A stretch of 64,000 nucleotides of DNA, taken from an uncultured Bacilli bacterium. GTDB lineage: Bacteria; Bacillota_I; Bacilli_A; RF39; UBA660. The translations under genes and the position numbers were made by a program. Shown one piece after another: positions 51,683 to 61,181 of the stretch. The notes beneath the pieces are model-generated. The model saw nothing but the letters and a program-made list of their open reading frames with translations. It did not search any database and had not been told where the DNA came from. The stretch lies in NCBI GenBank assembly GCA_934101115.1, contig CAKOPW010000005.1:20590-84589 (forward strand), given 5' to 3'. Position 1 is the stretch's first letter; the number at the start of each line of letters is the position of its first letter.

Positions 51683-54027
51683 CACTCATCATCTCCTTTA
51701 ATTTCTTTTATTTCATAATCGCTTGGTACTTTAAAACATATATCTTTATATGGACAGAAGTTACATCCATCAACTAGCTTTTCGATTTTAACTGGTTTTA
51801 TTTCAAAATTACCATTGCTTACATTATTTATACATTCTTCTATACGATTTTTAACTAAAAGCTTAAGCTCTTCTTTTTCTTCTACAGTTTTAACTCTAGC
51901 TCCATATTTTAAATCACATTCATCTTTATCATAAGCAAGTCCTTTAATAACACTTGATTTTTCATACGTATCATCCATATCTTTAATATTTTCAAGTGGA
52001 CCAAAGGTGATTCCATCAAGACGTAAACTTTGTTCTTTTGGCTCTGAATTACCAAGAGAGAATACTTTCTTTTGGCTTAAAAGATGTTGTAAATAAATTC
52101 CTTGAACAGACGTATCTGCTTCAAGTTCATTCAATAAGTATAAATAAATTGGTAATTGTAGATTAAGACCGAATTCAAATAATTTACTATTTATTTTATC
52201 TCCACCGGTTTTATAATCAATTATAAAAGCTTTATTATCCATATAAATAATTTTATCTACGAATCCTTTAATAGTTGTATTGAAAGGATGTTTTACTTCT
52301 AAAACCTTACTTGCCTCAAATTTTTGTCTAGTTATATTAAAATGTTCGTATTGTTTTTTTATAACATCATAAATAAACAATATTTCTTCTTTTAAAGTAC
52401 TAATGAAAAATTTATCTTTATTGTTAAGTGGCATATCAACATTTTTTACATATTCATCATATATAAAACCTGGATCAACATCATCTCTTAAAGAAACTTC
52501 TAAAGTATGATGAAAGGTATTTCCAATTAGAGTATCTAACGTATCATTATATTCATCAATTTTAAGAACACTTTTTAAATAAAATTTAAAGGGACATTCA
52601 TAATATTTTTCAATATTAGAATATGAAAAATTAAGTTTACCATCTATAACATTTATTAACTTATCTTTGCTTACATTTTTGTACTTATGATTATATTCAT
52701 TGTAAGGAATATTATAGTTATTGCTTAAAGCAATCGTATTATCATCAAGTTCGTTAAATTTTATCAATTTATCCAGTTTATTAGCAAGAATAATTTTGTT
52801 ATTTAAGTCCGAATATGCAGATATAGTCGTGAATCCCTTAATAACTGAAATATTTTCACTTTCAATTAAAGGAGATGGAAGTATCTCTCCAGAAACTGTA
52901 TTCTTTTTATATGTAATAGTTAAATTTTTTATATTAGATATACTATTCAATAAAGAAACTTTTATATCACGATTGTATTCATAACTTTTACTTAAAAAAG
53001 CTGGCTTTATATCGTCATTTAAGTAATCAATATCTTTCTTTATTTTTGGAATACTTCCTTGATTAAAGTTTATTAAGAAGACGTATTCATCATCCTCAAA
53101 TATATTATTAAGAAGTTCCGTGGTAGTGATTTCTTTTTCATAATGATTAACTCCTATACGAGCTCTTTTGGTTTCTTCGATAAATAAATCTAATATATCT
53201 TCGTCTTTAACCCAATAATAAGTATCAAGAATACTTTTTATTTTTAAATATACTTTATTATTAAATTCATTGTTATCAACATCAAATCTAAGTTTTATTT
53301 TAGCAAGCAAAGAATAGAAATTATTACTAAAATTATTTATGGCATATTCTCCAATAGCTGTATCATAAACACAGGTTTCACTTTTTAAATAATAAGGGAT
53401 TCCTAAACAACCAAATATTCTTTTCATAGTAAAAAAGTATGAATCATCAACATTTGCAATATATATTTTATCCAAGCTAACACCAGAAGAAATAAGGTCA
53501 GCAATCCTTTCTCCAACATATGAAATTTCATCTTGTATATTGTTAAATTCTATTGCTTCATGTGTAATCTTTTTACAAGGATGCTCCATAATAGTGACGT
53601 CTTCTAGCATACTCAACATATATCTATTAAAAGAATCAATATAATCAAAACCATATACATATATTTTTTTATTTGCCAACAAAGATTTAAATAAAGGATC
53701 TTTAATAAGCAAGTTCAATTCATTTAAAAAGTCTTTGATATCACATAAAAACTTATATTTAGGATTATCATATGTTTTATTCTCTAAATAATAAAGATTC
53801 ATAATATATTTTCTTGCAAGATCATAATCAAGATTAAATTTTCTCATAACACGAAATATTGCTTCATTTGAATAATCAAAAAACAAGCCTTTTTTTAACT
53901 CTGTAAAACTCATAATTTTTATTGATTTTAATATTTTATGTTCATTGATATAATCTAATACTTTAAATTTTATATTGTTATCTATAATTAGAATAGAATT
54001 ATCTTCAATTGAGTTTAAAAAGTCCAT
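51682..54027 (-). CDS. addB: ATP-dependent nuclease subunit B (AddB/RexB-like)
   Basis: 781 aa, shorter than Bacillus AddB (about 1166 aa). No Walker A is visible in the N-terminal helicase-like part. The C-terminal PD-(D/E)xK nuclease has IEKYYECPFKFYLKS, GFVDKIIYMDNKAFIIDYKT, and the iron-sulphur cysteines are the Cys of ECPF plus the three in DGCNFCPYKDIC. It cuts the 5' strand and reads Chi in the AddAB complex. First gene of the minus-strand repair operon. Confidence 0.88.
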   Translation of the reverse strand: MDFLNSIEDNSILIIDNNIKFKVLDYINEHKILKSIKIMSFTELKKGLFFDYSNEAIFRVMRKFNLDYDLARKYIMNLYYLENKTYDNPKYKFLCDIKDFLNELNLLIKDPLFKSLLANKKIYVYGFDYIDSFNRYMLSMLEDVTIMEHPCKKITHEAIEFNNIQDEISYVGERIADLISSGVSLDKIYIANVDDSYFFTMKRIFGCLGIPYYLKSETCVYDTAIGEYAINNFSNNFYSLLAKIKLRFDVDNNEFNNKVYLKIKSILDTYYWVKDEDILDLFIEETKRARIGVNHYEKEITTTELLNNIFEDDEYVFLINFNQGSIPKIKKDIDYLNDDIKPAFLSKSYEYNRDIKVSLLNSISNIKNLTITYKKNTVSGEILPSPLIESENISVIKGFTTISAYSDLNNKIILANKLDKLIKFNELDDNTIALSNNYNIPYNEYNHKYKNVSKDKLINVIDGKLNFSYSNIEKYYECPFKFYLKSVLKIDEYNDTLDTLIGNTFHHTLEVSLRDDVDPGFIYDEYVKNVDMPLNNKDKFFISTLKEEILFIYDVIKKQYEHFNITRQKFEASKVLEVKHPFNTTIKGFVDKIIYMDNKAFIIDYKTGGDKINSKLFEFGLNLQLPIYLYLLNELEADTSVQGIYLQHLLSQKKVFSLGNSEPKEQSLRLDGITFGPLENIKDMDDTYEKSSVIKGLAYDKDECDLKYGARVKTVEEKEELKLLVKNRIEECINNVSNGNFEIKPVKIEKLVDGCNFCPYKDICFKVPSDYEIKEIKGDDE

Positions 54028-54060
54028 AGTATCACCTAATAATAATTATAACATAAAGGC

Positions 54061-54089
54061 AAAATAAAAAGTGATACAAATGTACCACT
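54061..54089 (-). terminator. Terminator of VanY-like gene
   Basis: On the minus strand AGTGGTACA and TGTATCACT pair and are followed by TTTTTATTTT; it ends at the stop codon of the VanY-like gene. Confidence 0.75.
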
Positions 54090-55126
54090 TATTCACTATA
54101 TTTGCTTGTTAAACCAAAGTATGATTCCATTGTTATCCAATCTCCGTTGTTATATAACTTATATGAAAGATCAGTTCCAACATATCTTAGATGCCATGAT
54201 TCATATTTATAACCTGTTTCATTATTTTTATTTTTTGGATAACGTATAATAAATCCATATTTATAAGCATTTTCGTTAACCCAACGACCTTCAGCAGTAT
54301 TAGCAAAAGCATCAGTTATTGAATTTAGATCAAAGCATAATCCTGTTTGATGCTCTGAACTTCCAGGTCTTGCTGAATAAGTATCAGCTTTTTCTTTTCC
54401 ATCACGAGCAACATATCTGTTATATATTGTATTTTGAGTTTGATAAGGTCTATAACCAGAAGTTATTCTTATATTTAAACCTAAACTTGCAGCATCAGCT
54501 TGCATAACTTTCCAAGCACTATAAACTGTATTATTTATACAATCATTACATGTATTTGTTTTTCCTTCACTTGGTTTATAAGTATCCTTTGGAACAAAGT
54601 CTGATGATACTGTATATGTTTTATTAACAATCATATATCCATCAACATATGTAACTCCATTGATCGTATAAATCGTATAACCTTTGCTAGAAACTCCAAC
54701 ATCTTTTCTCTCACCATCAATTTCTTTTACCATACCATAAGTAACTTTACCACCATTTGTTTTTTTAGTAGTCGTAGTTTTACTTGTAGTTGAAGTGCTA
54801 ACAGTTGAAGTTATTCTATCATTTGTTGTTGTACTAGCTGTAGTAGTTGTAGTTGATGTTGTTAAATTATCATATTTCACATTATCTTCCTTACATACAT
54901 TATTTATAATACAATTTATGCATTCATCTTTAAAAAAATATTTAACAATGTATTTAGGAGTAAATAAAACTAGAAAGATTATAACCATCCTTATAAAACA
55001 AACACCATAATTTTTATTCTTCTTAACTTTATTTCTATAATATATATAATATAGAATTGGAATTGCCAAACATAATATTAAATATGTTATAGTTGTAAAT
55101 TCAGAAAGTACTGAACTCTTACACAT
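54089..55126 (-). CDS. VanY/M15B-type D-alanyl-D-alanine carboxypeptidase
   Basis: 345 aa. Two N-terminal membrane helices (about 10-27 and 42-62) are followed by a Cys-rich turn (CINCIINNVC) and a Thr/Ser linker (about 92-122). The peptidase domain carries ITSGYRPYQTQ, the zinc-ligand run GSSEHQTGLCFDL (His and Asp) and ESWHLRYV (catalytic Glu-x-x-His). It trims the terminal D-Ala from wall pentapeptides, or peptidoglycan fragments. It follows the histone-like gene by 8 nt on the same strand. Confidence 0.9.
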   Translation of the reverse strand: MCKSSVLSEFTTITYLILCLAIPILYYIYYRNKVKKNKNYGVCFIRMVIIFLVLFTPKYIVKYFFKDECINCIINNVCKEDNVKYDNLTTSTTTTTASTTTNDRITSTVSTSTTSKTTTTKKTNGGKVTYGMVKEIDGERKDVGVSSKGYTIYTINGVTYVDGYMIVNKTYTVSSDFVPKDTYKPSEGKTNTCNDCINNTVYSAWKVMQADAASLGLNIRITSGYRPYQTQNTIYNRYVARDGKEKADTYSARPGSSEHQTGLCFDLNSITDAFANTAEGRWVNENAYKYGFIIRYPKNKNNETGYKYESWHLRYVGTDLSYKLYNNGDWITMESYFGLTSKYSE

Positions 55127-55134
55127 ATTAACCC

Positions 55135-55833
55135 CTAATATTTTCTAATTGAATTAACAATAATAACAATGATACCAAAAGCTTCTATAACAAGTGAAAG
55201 TATAACTAAAATATTTGTTACTAATGAACTTAAAGTAAGTGCTTTAGAAAAATATGTTGTAATTACAAGAAGGAAAAGTCCCATAACTACAATTAATATA
55301 CCTAAATCAATACTTTTATCTTTTTCTTTAGAAATATTGCTTTTTGAAACAATTGGTTTAACCTCTTCAGCTTTTTCTGCTTTAACTTCTTCAATCTTTT
55401 TTTCTTCTTTAACCATTTCTGGTTCTTCTATAACTTTTTCAGTTTCTACTTCTTTAACTATTTCCTCTTCAACAGGAATTTCATTGGCCTTTGTTTCTTC
55501 AACAATTGGTTCTTCTACAACAACAGACTCAATGATTTTAATTTCTTGCTCTTTAGTTTCTACGTTAGTTGGCTCTGCTTTTTTAGCAGTTGTCTTCTTT
55601 GTAGTACTAGTTTTCTTAGCTCCAGTAGTTTTTTTGCTAGCTCCTGTACTTTTGCTGCTAGTAGATTTTTTAGCTGCGCTAGTTTTAGTTCCAGTAGCTT
55701 TAGAACTTGATTTACTAGTTGTACTTCTCTTAGTTGTAGTAGTCTTTTTAGAAGCACTTGCAGTTTTTTTAGTACCAGTAGACTTTTTAGCTGTACTAGT
55801 TTTTGTAGTAGTTTTCTTTTCTTCTTTTTCCAT
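55135..55833 (-). CDS. Membrane protein with histone-H1-like Lys/Thr/Ala/Ser-rich N-terminus
   Basis: 232 aa. The first about 95 residues are built from KKT, KKS and SSK repeats, as in bacterial histone-H1-like proteins. Residues about 96-160 turn strongly acidic with VEEPIVEETK and EEKKIEEVKAEK. Two C-terminal helices (about 177-200 and 205-228) span the membrane. A basic tail able to hold DNA or RNA and a membrane end suggest tethering of nucleic acid or of the wall, but this is inference. The composition makes antisense frames long; they are not called. Confidence 0.7.
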   Translation of the reverse strand: MEKEEKKTTTKTSTAKKSTGTKKTASASKKTTTTKRSTTSKSSSKATGTKTSAAKKSTSSKSTGASKKTTGAKKTSTTKKTTAKKAEPTNVETKEQEIKIIESVVVEEPIVEETKANEIPVEEEIVKEVETEKVIEEPEMVKEEKKIEEVKAEKAEEVKPIVSKSNISKEKDKSIDLGILIVVMGLFLLVITTYFSKALTLSSLVTNILVILSLVIEAFGIIVIIVNSIRKY

Positions 55834-55947
55834 AAATCCACCTCTTATAAATTATTATATACCAATTATAACATAAAATAATAAATATATTACTACATAA
55901 TTTACTTTATCAAAATATTTTTATATAATTTTATTGGTGAGTAAAAA

Positions 55948-56574
55948 ATGAAAAAAACTTTATTGATAATTTTAACATTTTTAATGTGCACATCGTTTGT
56001 AAAAGCTGATGAAACTCGTGAATCTGTTACTTTAGTTTCCTGTGATTCAGCTGTATCGATGTGGGTGAATACAAGCACAGGTATAAAAAGAATAAGACTT
56101 TTAATGATGGATACATCTGATGGAACTTTAAATAAAGAAATAAATGATTATGCATGTTCATTAGTTAAGAATGCAAAGAGTTTAGAAATCGAAAAAGATG
56201 AATTAAGTGATGAAAAAAACAAATATAATGAATATTTAGTTTATCTTTACGTTGATGGTAGTTTACTTCAAGAATCTTTAGTATCAAAAGGATATGCTCA
56301 AGTAAATTATGTTTATAACGATTATAAGTGGTCAACTAAATTATGTGAGTTGCAAGCAGGAGCTATCAACAAGAATTTAGGTATATGGACTTATTCTGAT
56401 ATTAAAGAAGAATATTGTCAAAGTGGAATAGAGATAAAAAACGAAACTAAAAAAGAAGAAAAAGCAGAAGAAAAATCATACGACTACGAATACTTAAAGA
56501 AAATGGTTTTAATAAACTCTATAATAGTTGTATTTTTATTATTAGTGATGAAGAGGAAAAAAGATGAAAAGTAA
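55948..56574 (+). CDS. SNase-like surface protein, probably inactive
   Basis: 208 aa. A signal peptide (about 1-20) precedes a staphylococcal-nuclease fold: IKRIRLLMMDTSDGT, YACSLVKNAKSLEIEKDE, YLVYLYVDGSLLQESLVSKG then YAQVNYVY and LGIWTY. R-x-R-L and DT remain, but the Glu after DT is replaced and the Arg before the DG strand (usually G-R-x-L-A) is missing, so nuclease activity is doubtful. A C-terminal helix (about 186-202) with KRKK after it anchors it. It overlaps the pseudouridine synthase gene by 11 nt. Confidence 0.75.
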   Translation: MKKTLLIILTFLMCTSFVKADETRESVTLVSCDSAVSMWVNTSTGIKRIRLLMMDTSDGTLNKEINDYACSLVKNAKSLEIEKDELSDEKNKYNEYLVYLYVDGSLLQESLVSKGYAQVNYVYNDYKWSTKLCELQAGAINKNLGIWTYSDIKEEYCQSGIEIKNETKKEEKAEEKSYDYEYLKKMVLINSIIVVFLLLVMKRKKDEK

Positions 56575-57217
56575 AAAAATGGATATCATATATGAGGACA
56601 AAGAACTCCTTGTTGTAAATAAACCTGCAGGTCTTTTATGTGTAGGTACTGATAAAGAAAAAGTTCGTACACTTTATCATGAAGCATATGAATATGTGCA
56701 CAAGAAAAATAAAAATAACCGTATATTTATTGTTCATAGACTTGATCGTGATACCTCAGGTATAGTTTTATTTGCAAAATCTGAAAAACTAAAAAGATAT
56801 TTTCAAGATAATTGGAATAATATAGCAAAGACTCGTAAATATTATGCAGTAGTAGAAGGATGTGTAAAAAATGATTCCGGACATATTCAAGAATATTTAA
56901 CTGAGGATAAAACACTTCATACTTATGCGACTGATAAACTTCATGGGTCTCTTGCCATAACTGATTATAAAGTTTTAAAGAAAAGTAAAAACTATTCAAT
57001 TTTAGAGATAAATATTAAAACTGGAAGAAAGAATCAAATAAGAGTTGCTATGTCCAATTTAGGGCATCCAATTATTGGCGATAAAAAATATGGCTCAACC
57101 AAAAATCCTATACGTCACATGTGTTTGCATCATCAAACTCTTATAGTTTTGCTTCCAAACGGAAAAGAACAAACTTTTGAAGCTAAAATACCTTCATACT
57201 TTTCGATATTCAAATAA
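56564..57217 (+). CDS. RluA-family pseudouridine synthase
   Basis: 217 aa, with MDIIYEDKELLVVNKPAGLL at the start, the catalytic HRLDRDTSGIVLFAKS (Asp in R-L-D) and IKTGRKNQIRV. No S4 domain is present. It converts uridine to pseudouridine in rRNA or tRNA; exact site unknown. The start overlaps the SNase-like gene and follows AAGAGG, indicating coupling. Confidence 0.92.
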   Translation: MKSKKMDIIYEDKELLVVNKPAGLLCVGTDKEKVRTLYHEAYEYVHKKNKNNRIFIVHRLDRDTSGIVLFAKSEKLKRYFQDNWNNIAKTRKYYAVVEGCVKNDSGHIQEYLTEDKTLHTYATDKLHGSLAITDYKVLKKSKNYSILEINIKTGRKNQIRVAMSNLGHPIIGDKKYGSTKNPIRHMCLHHQTLIVLLPNGKEQTFEAKIPSYFSIFK

Positions 57218-57247
57218 AAAAGGGTTGCTTATTAAAGCAATCCTTTT
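57218..57247. terminator. Bidirectional terminator
   Basis: AAAAGGGTTGCTT and AAGCAATCCTTTT pair with one wobble; it serves the pseudouridine synthase and overlaps the 3' end of the convergent XRE gene. Confidence 0.88.
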
Positions 57248-57456
57248 ACATCGTCTTCAACATATTCAAGAATATCAGCAGGTTGACATTTTAAAGTTTT
57301 ACAAATAGCTTCTAAAGTAGAAAATCTTATAGCTTTAGCTTTACCAGTTTTCAAATTGGAAAGATTAGCAACCGTGATTCCAACATCTTCGGCTAACTTA
57401 TTTAAACTCATTTTTTTATCGACCATAACTTTATCCAAATTAACTTTAATTGCCAT
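57232..57456 (-). CDS. Small XRE (YozG/HTH_26-type) regulator
   Basis: 74 aa, almost entirely one HTH: MSLNKLAEDVGITVANLSNL and then KAKAIRFSTLEAICKTLKCQ followed by PADILEY. Proteins of this kind are small Cro/C1-like repressors. It starts after AGGGGAG. It may repress itself or the two small genes upstream on the same strand. Confidence 0.88.
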   Translation of the reverse strand: MAIKVNLDKVMVDKKMSLNKLAEDVGITVANLSNLKTGKAKAIRFSTLEAICKTLKCQPADILEYVEDDVKGLL

Positions 57457-57512
57457 AAAACACTCCCCTAACTTAAAAACATAATACCATAAAATTTACT
57501 GAATATCAATAA

Positions 57513-57764
57513 TTATTTGTTGTAATTCTCATAATAATCACGTTCAGATAATATATCTAACAAATTTTCTAAAACATCATCATCGTTTTCTTCAATCTCT
57601 TCCATTAGTTCATGAATTAAATCTTTTAGATTATTAAATTTCATATAATCTATATTATAACTTTTTAATATTTCCATTTGTTCTTCAGAAAGATATAAAT
57701 TACCATTTACTTTCTTCATCATTGTATAATCAGGATTTATCTCAACATCAATATCGTCAAACAT
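57513..57764 (-). CDS. Small acidic protein of unknown function
   Basis: 83 aa, acidic, helical, with no membrane segment. LYLSEEQMEILKSYNIDYMK in the middle and HELMEEIEENDDDVLENLLD near the C-terminus are the only notable parts. It follows the next upstream gene by 7 nt on the minus strand and is probably co-transcribed. Confidence 0.7.
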   Translation of the reverse strand: MFDDIDVEINPDYTMMKKVNGNLYLSEEQMEILKSYNIDYMKFNNLKDLIHELMEEIEENDDDVLENLLDILSERDYYENYNK

Positions 57765-57771
57765 ATTAACC

Positions 57772-58080
57772 TCATTTTAAAATAGAAGTAAAGTCAAAGT
57801 TATTTAAAAAGTAATAACCAGCTAATGTGATAATTGCAAAAATAAGAACAAAGAATAATACAGGAATAAAATCTTTAATAGATGCTTTCTTTCCAATTCT
57901 TTCAGGTTTTATAACAGCATCTTTTTTCTTAACAATTGTTTCTTCTGGAACAATGAATTCTTCATCTATATCAAAATAACTATCACCATGAACCTCTTTT
58001 AAAACACTTTCAACAACTTGATCAAAATCTTCAGTAAGTTCATTATTAGCATCAAAAATTTTAATTGTATCCGTATTCAT
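57772..58080 (-). CDS. C-terminally anchored small membrane protein
   Basis: 102 aa from ATG 58080 after AAGGTGAA. The N-terminal part (about 1-70) is soluble and acidic; a single helix FIPVLFFVLIFAIITLAGYY (about 73-92) lies near the C-terminus. It is the first gene of a two- or three-gene minus-strand unit. Function is unknown. Confidence 0.7.
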   Translation of the reverse strand: MNTDTIKIFDANNELTEDFDQVVESVLKEVHGDSYFDIDEEFIVPEETIVKKKDAVIKPERIGKKASIKDFIPVLFFVLIFAIITLAGYYFLNNFDFTSILK

Positions 58081-58231
58081 AACTTCACCTTTATTTCTAT
58101 ATTTCCTACTATAATTGATAATATCACAAAAAAGGCCACAAAACAACAATATTTATGCTGCCAAATAGCCAAAAGAACCTTTACATAAACATATAAAATA
58201 TGCTAAAATTAGAGAGAATAAGGAGGTCATG

Positions 58232-59512
58232 ATGAGTAACGTTGTTAATGGAAAAATCAAAAAAAGTGTTGATATTTTTGTTGAAGAACTTAGAAACAAG
58301 ATAAAAGATTTATCTGACATGAGAGAACAAAATAAAAAATTAACTTCAGATTATGAACATATATGTGAAATAATTAATCGATACATTATTGTTGGATCTC
58401 CTTTAGGTCTTAGAAAAGGAGATATAATCTTTGAAGATATTCCAAAGTTTAATCCCAAAGATTTAAAAGAAATATTAGAACTTATCGGTTGTAATGATAA
58501 AAAGATAATTGAAAGTTACGCCGAAAAAAGAACTGAATATCAAAATACAAGAAACTCTGCAAAAAAAGAAGAACTAGCAAACTATTTTAGAAATATTCTT
58601 GCTATGATTGACCACTATATTGAAGAATATAATATTAGATTTACAAACCAAGTAAATTTTGAAAATTTTAAATTAGAAAAATATAATAGATATATAGAAA
58701 TGTTTACATCAGAGGAGTTTTCTTATTCTTTTGGCGAAAAAGAATTAAGTGAATTAAGACAACTTGTGAGTGAATGTTCATTGGATTCTTATACAAAAGC
58801 TCAAATTTTAGAGTATGTTAATATAAAAGCTATAGACTTTGCTCTAAAAGGAAATAAAACAATCGATGATTTTGATTTTAAAAGTCATGTATATTATCTA
58901 GTTGCAAACTATTTAAAAGATGAAAAGTATGTAAATATTGTAAGAAAAGAAATGTCTCCAATTGATTATAAATCACTTGTATTTATAAAAGAGGAAGGTG
59001 AAAGAATAGCCGCTAAACATGGCCTTGATCCATCAAAAACAATAAATACATTAGTTGCTTTAGCAATAAACAGTCTATATATAAAATATGAATATTGCAG
59101 AGAAAACAGTGGCGAAAATGAAAATTTAGATATTGAAACAGCGCCATTAAAAGAAGCAATAAAAATGTTAGAAGGTTTTTTTGTAAATGCAGAACAAGAA
59201 ACTATCAACATGGCGACTTCTTTGGTAGTTGAATATGAAACTGATTTAGAAGAGCATAAAGATGATGCTGATACCTTTTTAGACAAAACTATGGAAGAAA
59301 TTTTAGACCTTGGCTATCCAAAAGAAAAGGCTGTGGTTTTAAAAACATTACCAATAATAAAAGGTATAAAAGAATCAATTGATATTCTTGCAAATTTAGA
59401 ATATGAAGAGGAAATAAAGGAAAGAACTACATATTTAGTAGAATTAATGAATATGTATTATGAAACAAAAATGTTGGCAGAACAAAGAGTAAATAATATG
59501 ATGAATAAATAG
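58232..59512 (+). CDS. Large helical protein of unknown function, gene 1 of three
   Basis: 426 aa, predicted almost wholly helical, with no membrane segment and no known catalytic motif. AGGAGG lies 5 nt before ATG 58232. Segments KLTSDYEHICEIINRYIIVG and LDLGYPKEKAVVLKTLPIIK are the most distinctive. It overlaps closely with the next gene. Origin-side location and full-length frames argue it is functional. I do not recognise the family. Confidence 0.75.
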   Translation: MSNVVNGKIKKSVDIFVEELRNKIKDLSDMREQNKKLTSDYEHICEIINRYIIVGSPLGLRKGDIIFEDIPKFNPKDLKEILELIGCNDKKIIESYAEKRTEYQNTRNSAKKEELANYFRNILAMIDHYIEEYNIRFTNQVNFENFKLEKYNRYIEMFTSEEFSYSFGEKELSELRQLVSECSLDSYTKAQILEYVNIKAIDFALKGNKTIDDFDFKSHVYYLVANYLKDEKYVNIVRKEMSPIDYKSLVFIKEEGERIAAKHGLDPSKTINTLVALAINSLYIKYEYCRENSGENENLDIETAPLKEAIKMLEGFFVNAEQETINMATSLVVEYETDLEEHKDDADTFLDKTMEEILDLGYPKEKAVVLKTLPIIKGIKESIDILANLEYEEEIKERTTYLVELMNMYYETKMLAEQRVNNMMNK

Positions 59513-59521
59513 GTGATGAGT

Positions 59522-60880
59522 GTGAATACTAGCAATGAATTATTATTATCAATAATTAATTCAAGGCTAAAGGAATTAACCGATAAAGATAAAATAAAAG
59601 TATATTATGACGATATCGATTTAGTAAGGTTAATAAAAGGCATTGAAGAAAATAATGATAATATGAAATATTTGACAGATCCTTTAATTGAAGGAATAAT
59701 ATCTACTTCTAAGGTTAGAAATAAAGAAAAATTTATCAGTCAAATAAAAAGCATAAGAGATGTTTTTATAGGAAAACAAAAATACAAATTAAAAGTTGAA
59801 TTTAATCCAAAATACATTAAAGACATAAATACTTTTCTAACAATGCTAAGAGATTATGTTGAAGAATCAGAAAGTGGATTAATAGATAATGAAAATTATA
59901 TAAATGAGTTAAAAGAGTTAAAAGAAAAGATGTTCAGTAATGAATTAATTATTAACTTCTCATTTATTGAAAAAGTATTAAATGATTACAATTCTGTAGA
60001 GTTTGAATCCAATCTATATAAAGTAATGGAGTATATTTCCTTACACAATTTAAATATATTAAAAACTCCGGATAGTATTTTACCGGTAGTTGAGACAAAA
60101 TCAATTAAAACAATTGATGAAGATGAAAATATTAAAGCTGTTCTAGATAAACTAGAAATCGATTATAAAAATCTATCTAGTGAATTGATAGGTGGTCTAG
60201 TAACTGTCAATCATGAGACATTTATGGATAATTTTGGCCTTATAAGTAAAAATAAAGCTGAAAATTATGGTATTCTACACTTATTTAGCAAAGAAAATTA
60301 CAAAGCTAAACTTATTGTTCTTTTGTATTCTGATGTTGAAACAATTAAAGAGGTAGTCGATTTAACAAAAGATGTTAAAGGTAAGATAAATATTCCTCTA
60401 TTAAAATCCATATGCAATAATGTTGCAACATGTTTTATAAAAAATGAAAATCCAAAATATAAACCAATGTTTGAAAATTTCAAAAAAAATATGGAACAAT
60501 TAAAATCACTTGAAGTTAATTATCCGTTGTTAATAAAAAATTCTCCATTATTTATGGTTGCTAGTGCAAGCGATATTAACTTTGCTTTAAATCATTTAGC
60601 AATGATGGGATTTGATAAAAAACAAGTTGTCAATAAATGTTATAAAACTCTTTCAATTAATCCAAGCCTTATTGTTAAAAATTCCAATGTTTTAAAAAGT
60701 AAAATCGTTGATTTAGATATGTTTATTAAAGAAAGCAAAAACTATGTCTTGCTTAAAGTTGAAAACTTGGAAGATAAAATTAATTATTTGGTAAAACAAA
60801 ATAAAGAAACAACAACACATAAAAAGTTAACTAAAAATATAGAAGAATGCGTAGTAGACGCTTTAAGAAATGGTGATTAA
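59522..60880 (+). CDS. Large helical protein of unknown function, gene 2 of three
   Basis: 452 aa from GTG 59522 after AGGTG (an ATG at 59516 is an alternative). Helical throughout. NHLAMMGFDKKQVVNKCYKT and SINPSLIVKNSNVLKSKIVD recall helical-repeat patterns of mTERF-like proteins, but this is weak. The gene begins within 10 nt of the previous stop and is probably translated as part of the same operon. No family is recognised. Confidence 0.72.
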   Translation: MNTSNELLLSIINSRLKELTDKDKIKVYYDDIDLVRLIKGIEENNDNMKYLTDPLIEGIISTSKVRNKEKFISQIKSIRDVFIGKQKYKLKVEFNPKYIKDINTFLTMLRDYVEESESGLIDNENYINELKELKEKMFSNELIINFSFIEKVLNDYNSVEFESNLYKVMEYISLHNLNILKTPDSILPVVETKSIKTIDEDENIKAVLDKLEIDYKNLSSELIGGLVTVNHETFMDNFGLISKNKAENYGILHLFSKENYKAKLIVLLYSDVETIKEVVDLTKDVKGKINIPLLKSICNNVATCFIKNENPKYKPMFENFKKNMEQLKSLEVNYPLLIKNSPLFMVASASDINFALNHLAMMGFDKKQVVNKCYKTLSINPSLIVKNSNVLKSKIVDLDMFIKESKNYVLLKVENLEDKINYLVKQNKETTTHKKLTKNIEECVVDALRNGD

Positions 60881-60881
60881 T

Positions 60882-61181
60882 ATGATAAGTTATATTAAGA
60901 ATTATGGAATAAGCAACATTCAATATGAGTATATTCTAAGAGATTTAAAAAAAGAATATCTTGATATTTTGGATATTGAAGAAGAAAGCATAAAAGAAGT
61001 CCTAGCTTATTATAATGAACTAGGTATTAAAGAAAGTATATATAATATAATAATGAAAAGATTTGATCTAATTATAAATACTAAAGCTGAACTAGAAACT
61101 AAGTTAGCTGCAATAGATATAAAATTATTAAGAAAAATAGTAAAAAATAATGTGGACTCATTAGTAATGTTTGGTATATAG
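60882..61181 (+). CDS. Small helical protein of unknown function, gene 3 of three
   Basis: 99 aa from ATG 60882, 1 nt after the previous stop and behind GGTGA. Acidic and helical: YEYILRDLKKEYLDILDIEE and LAAIDIKLLRKIVKNNVDSL. It closes the operon before a terminator. Function is unknown. Confidence 0.7.
   Translation: MISYIKNYGISNIQYEYILRDLKKEYLDILDIEEESIKEVLAYYNELGIKESIYNIIMKRFDLIINTKAELETKLAAIDIKLLRKIVKNNVDSLVMFGI

Noticed and set aside
55169..55876. Long plus-strand open frame (235 codons) rich in Val, Leu and Ser
   Set aside because: It is the antisense shadow of the Lys/Thr/Ala-rich minus-strand gene; the low-complexity composition removes stops. No ribosome site.
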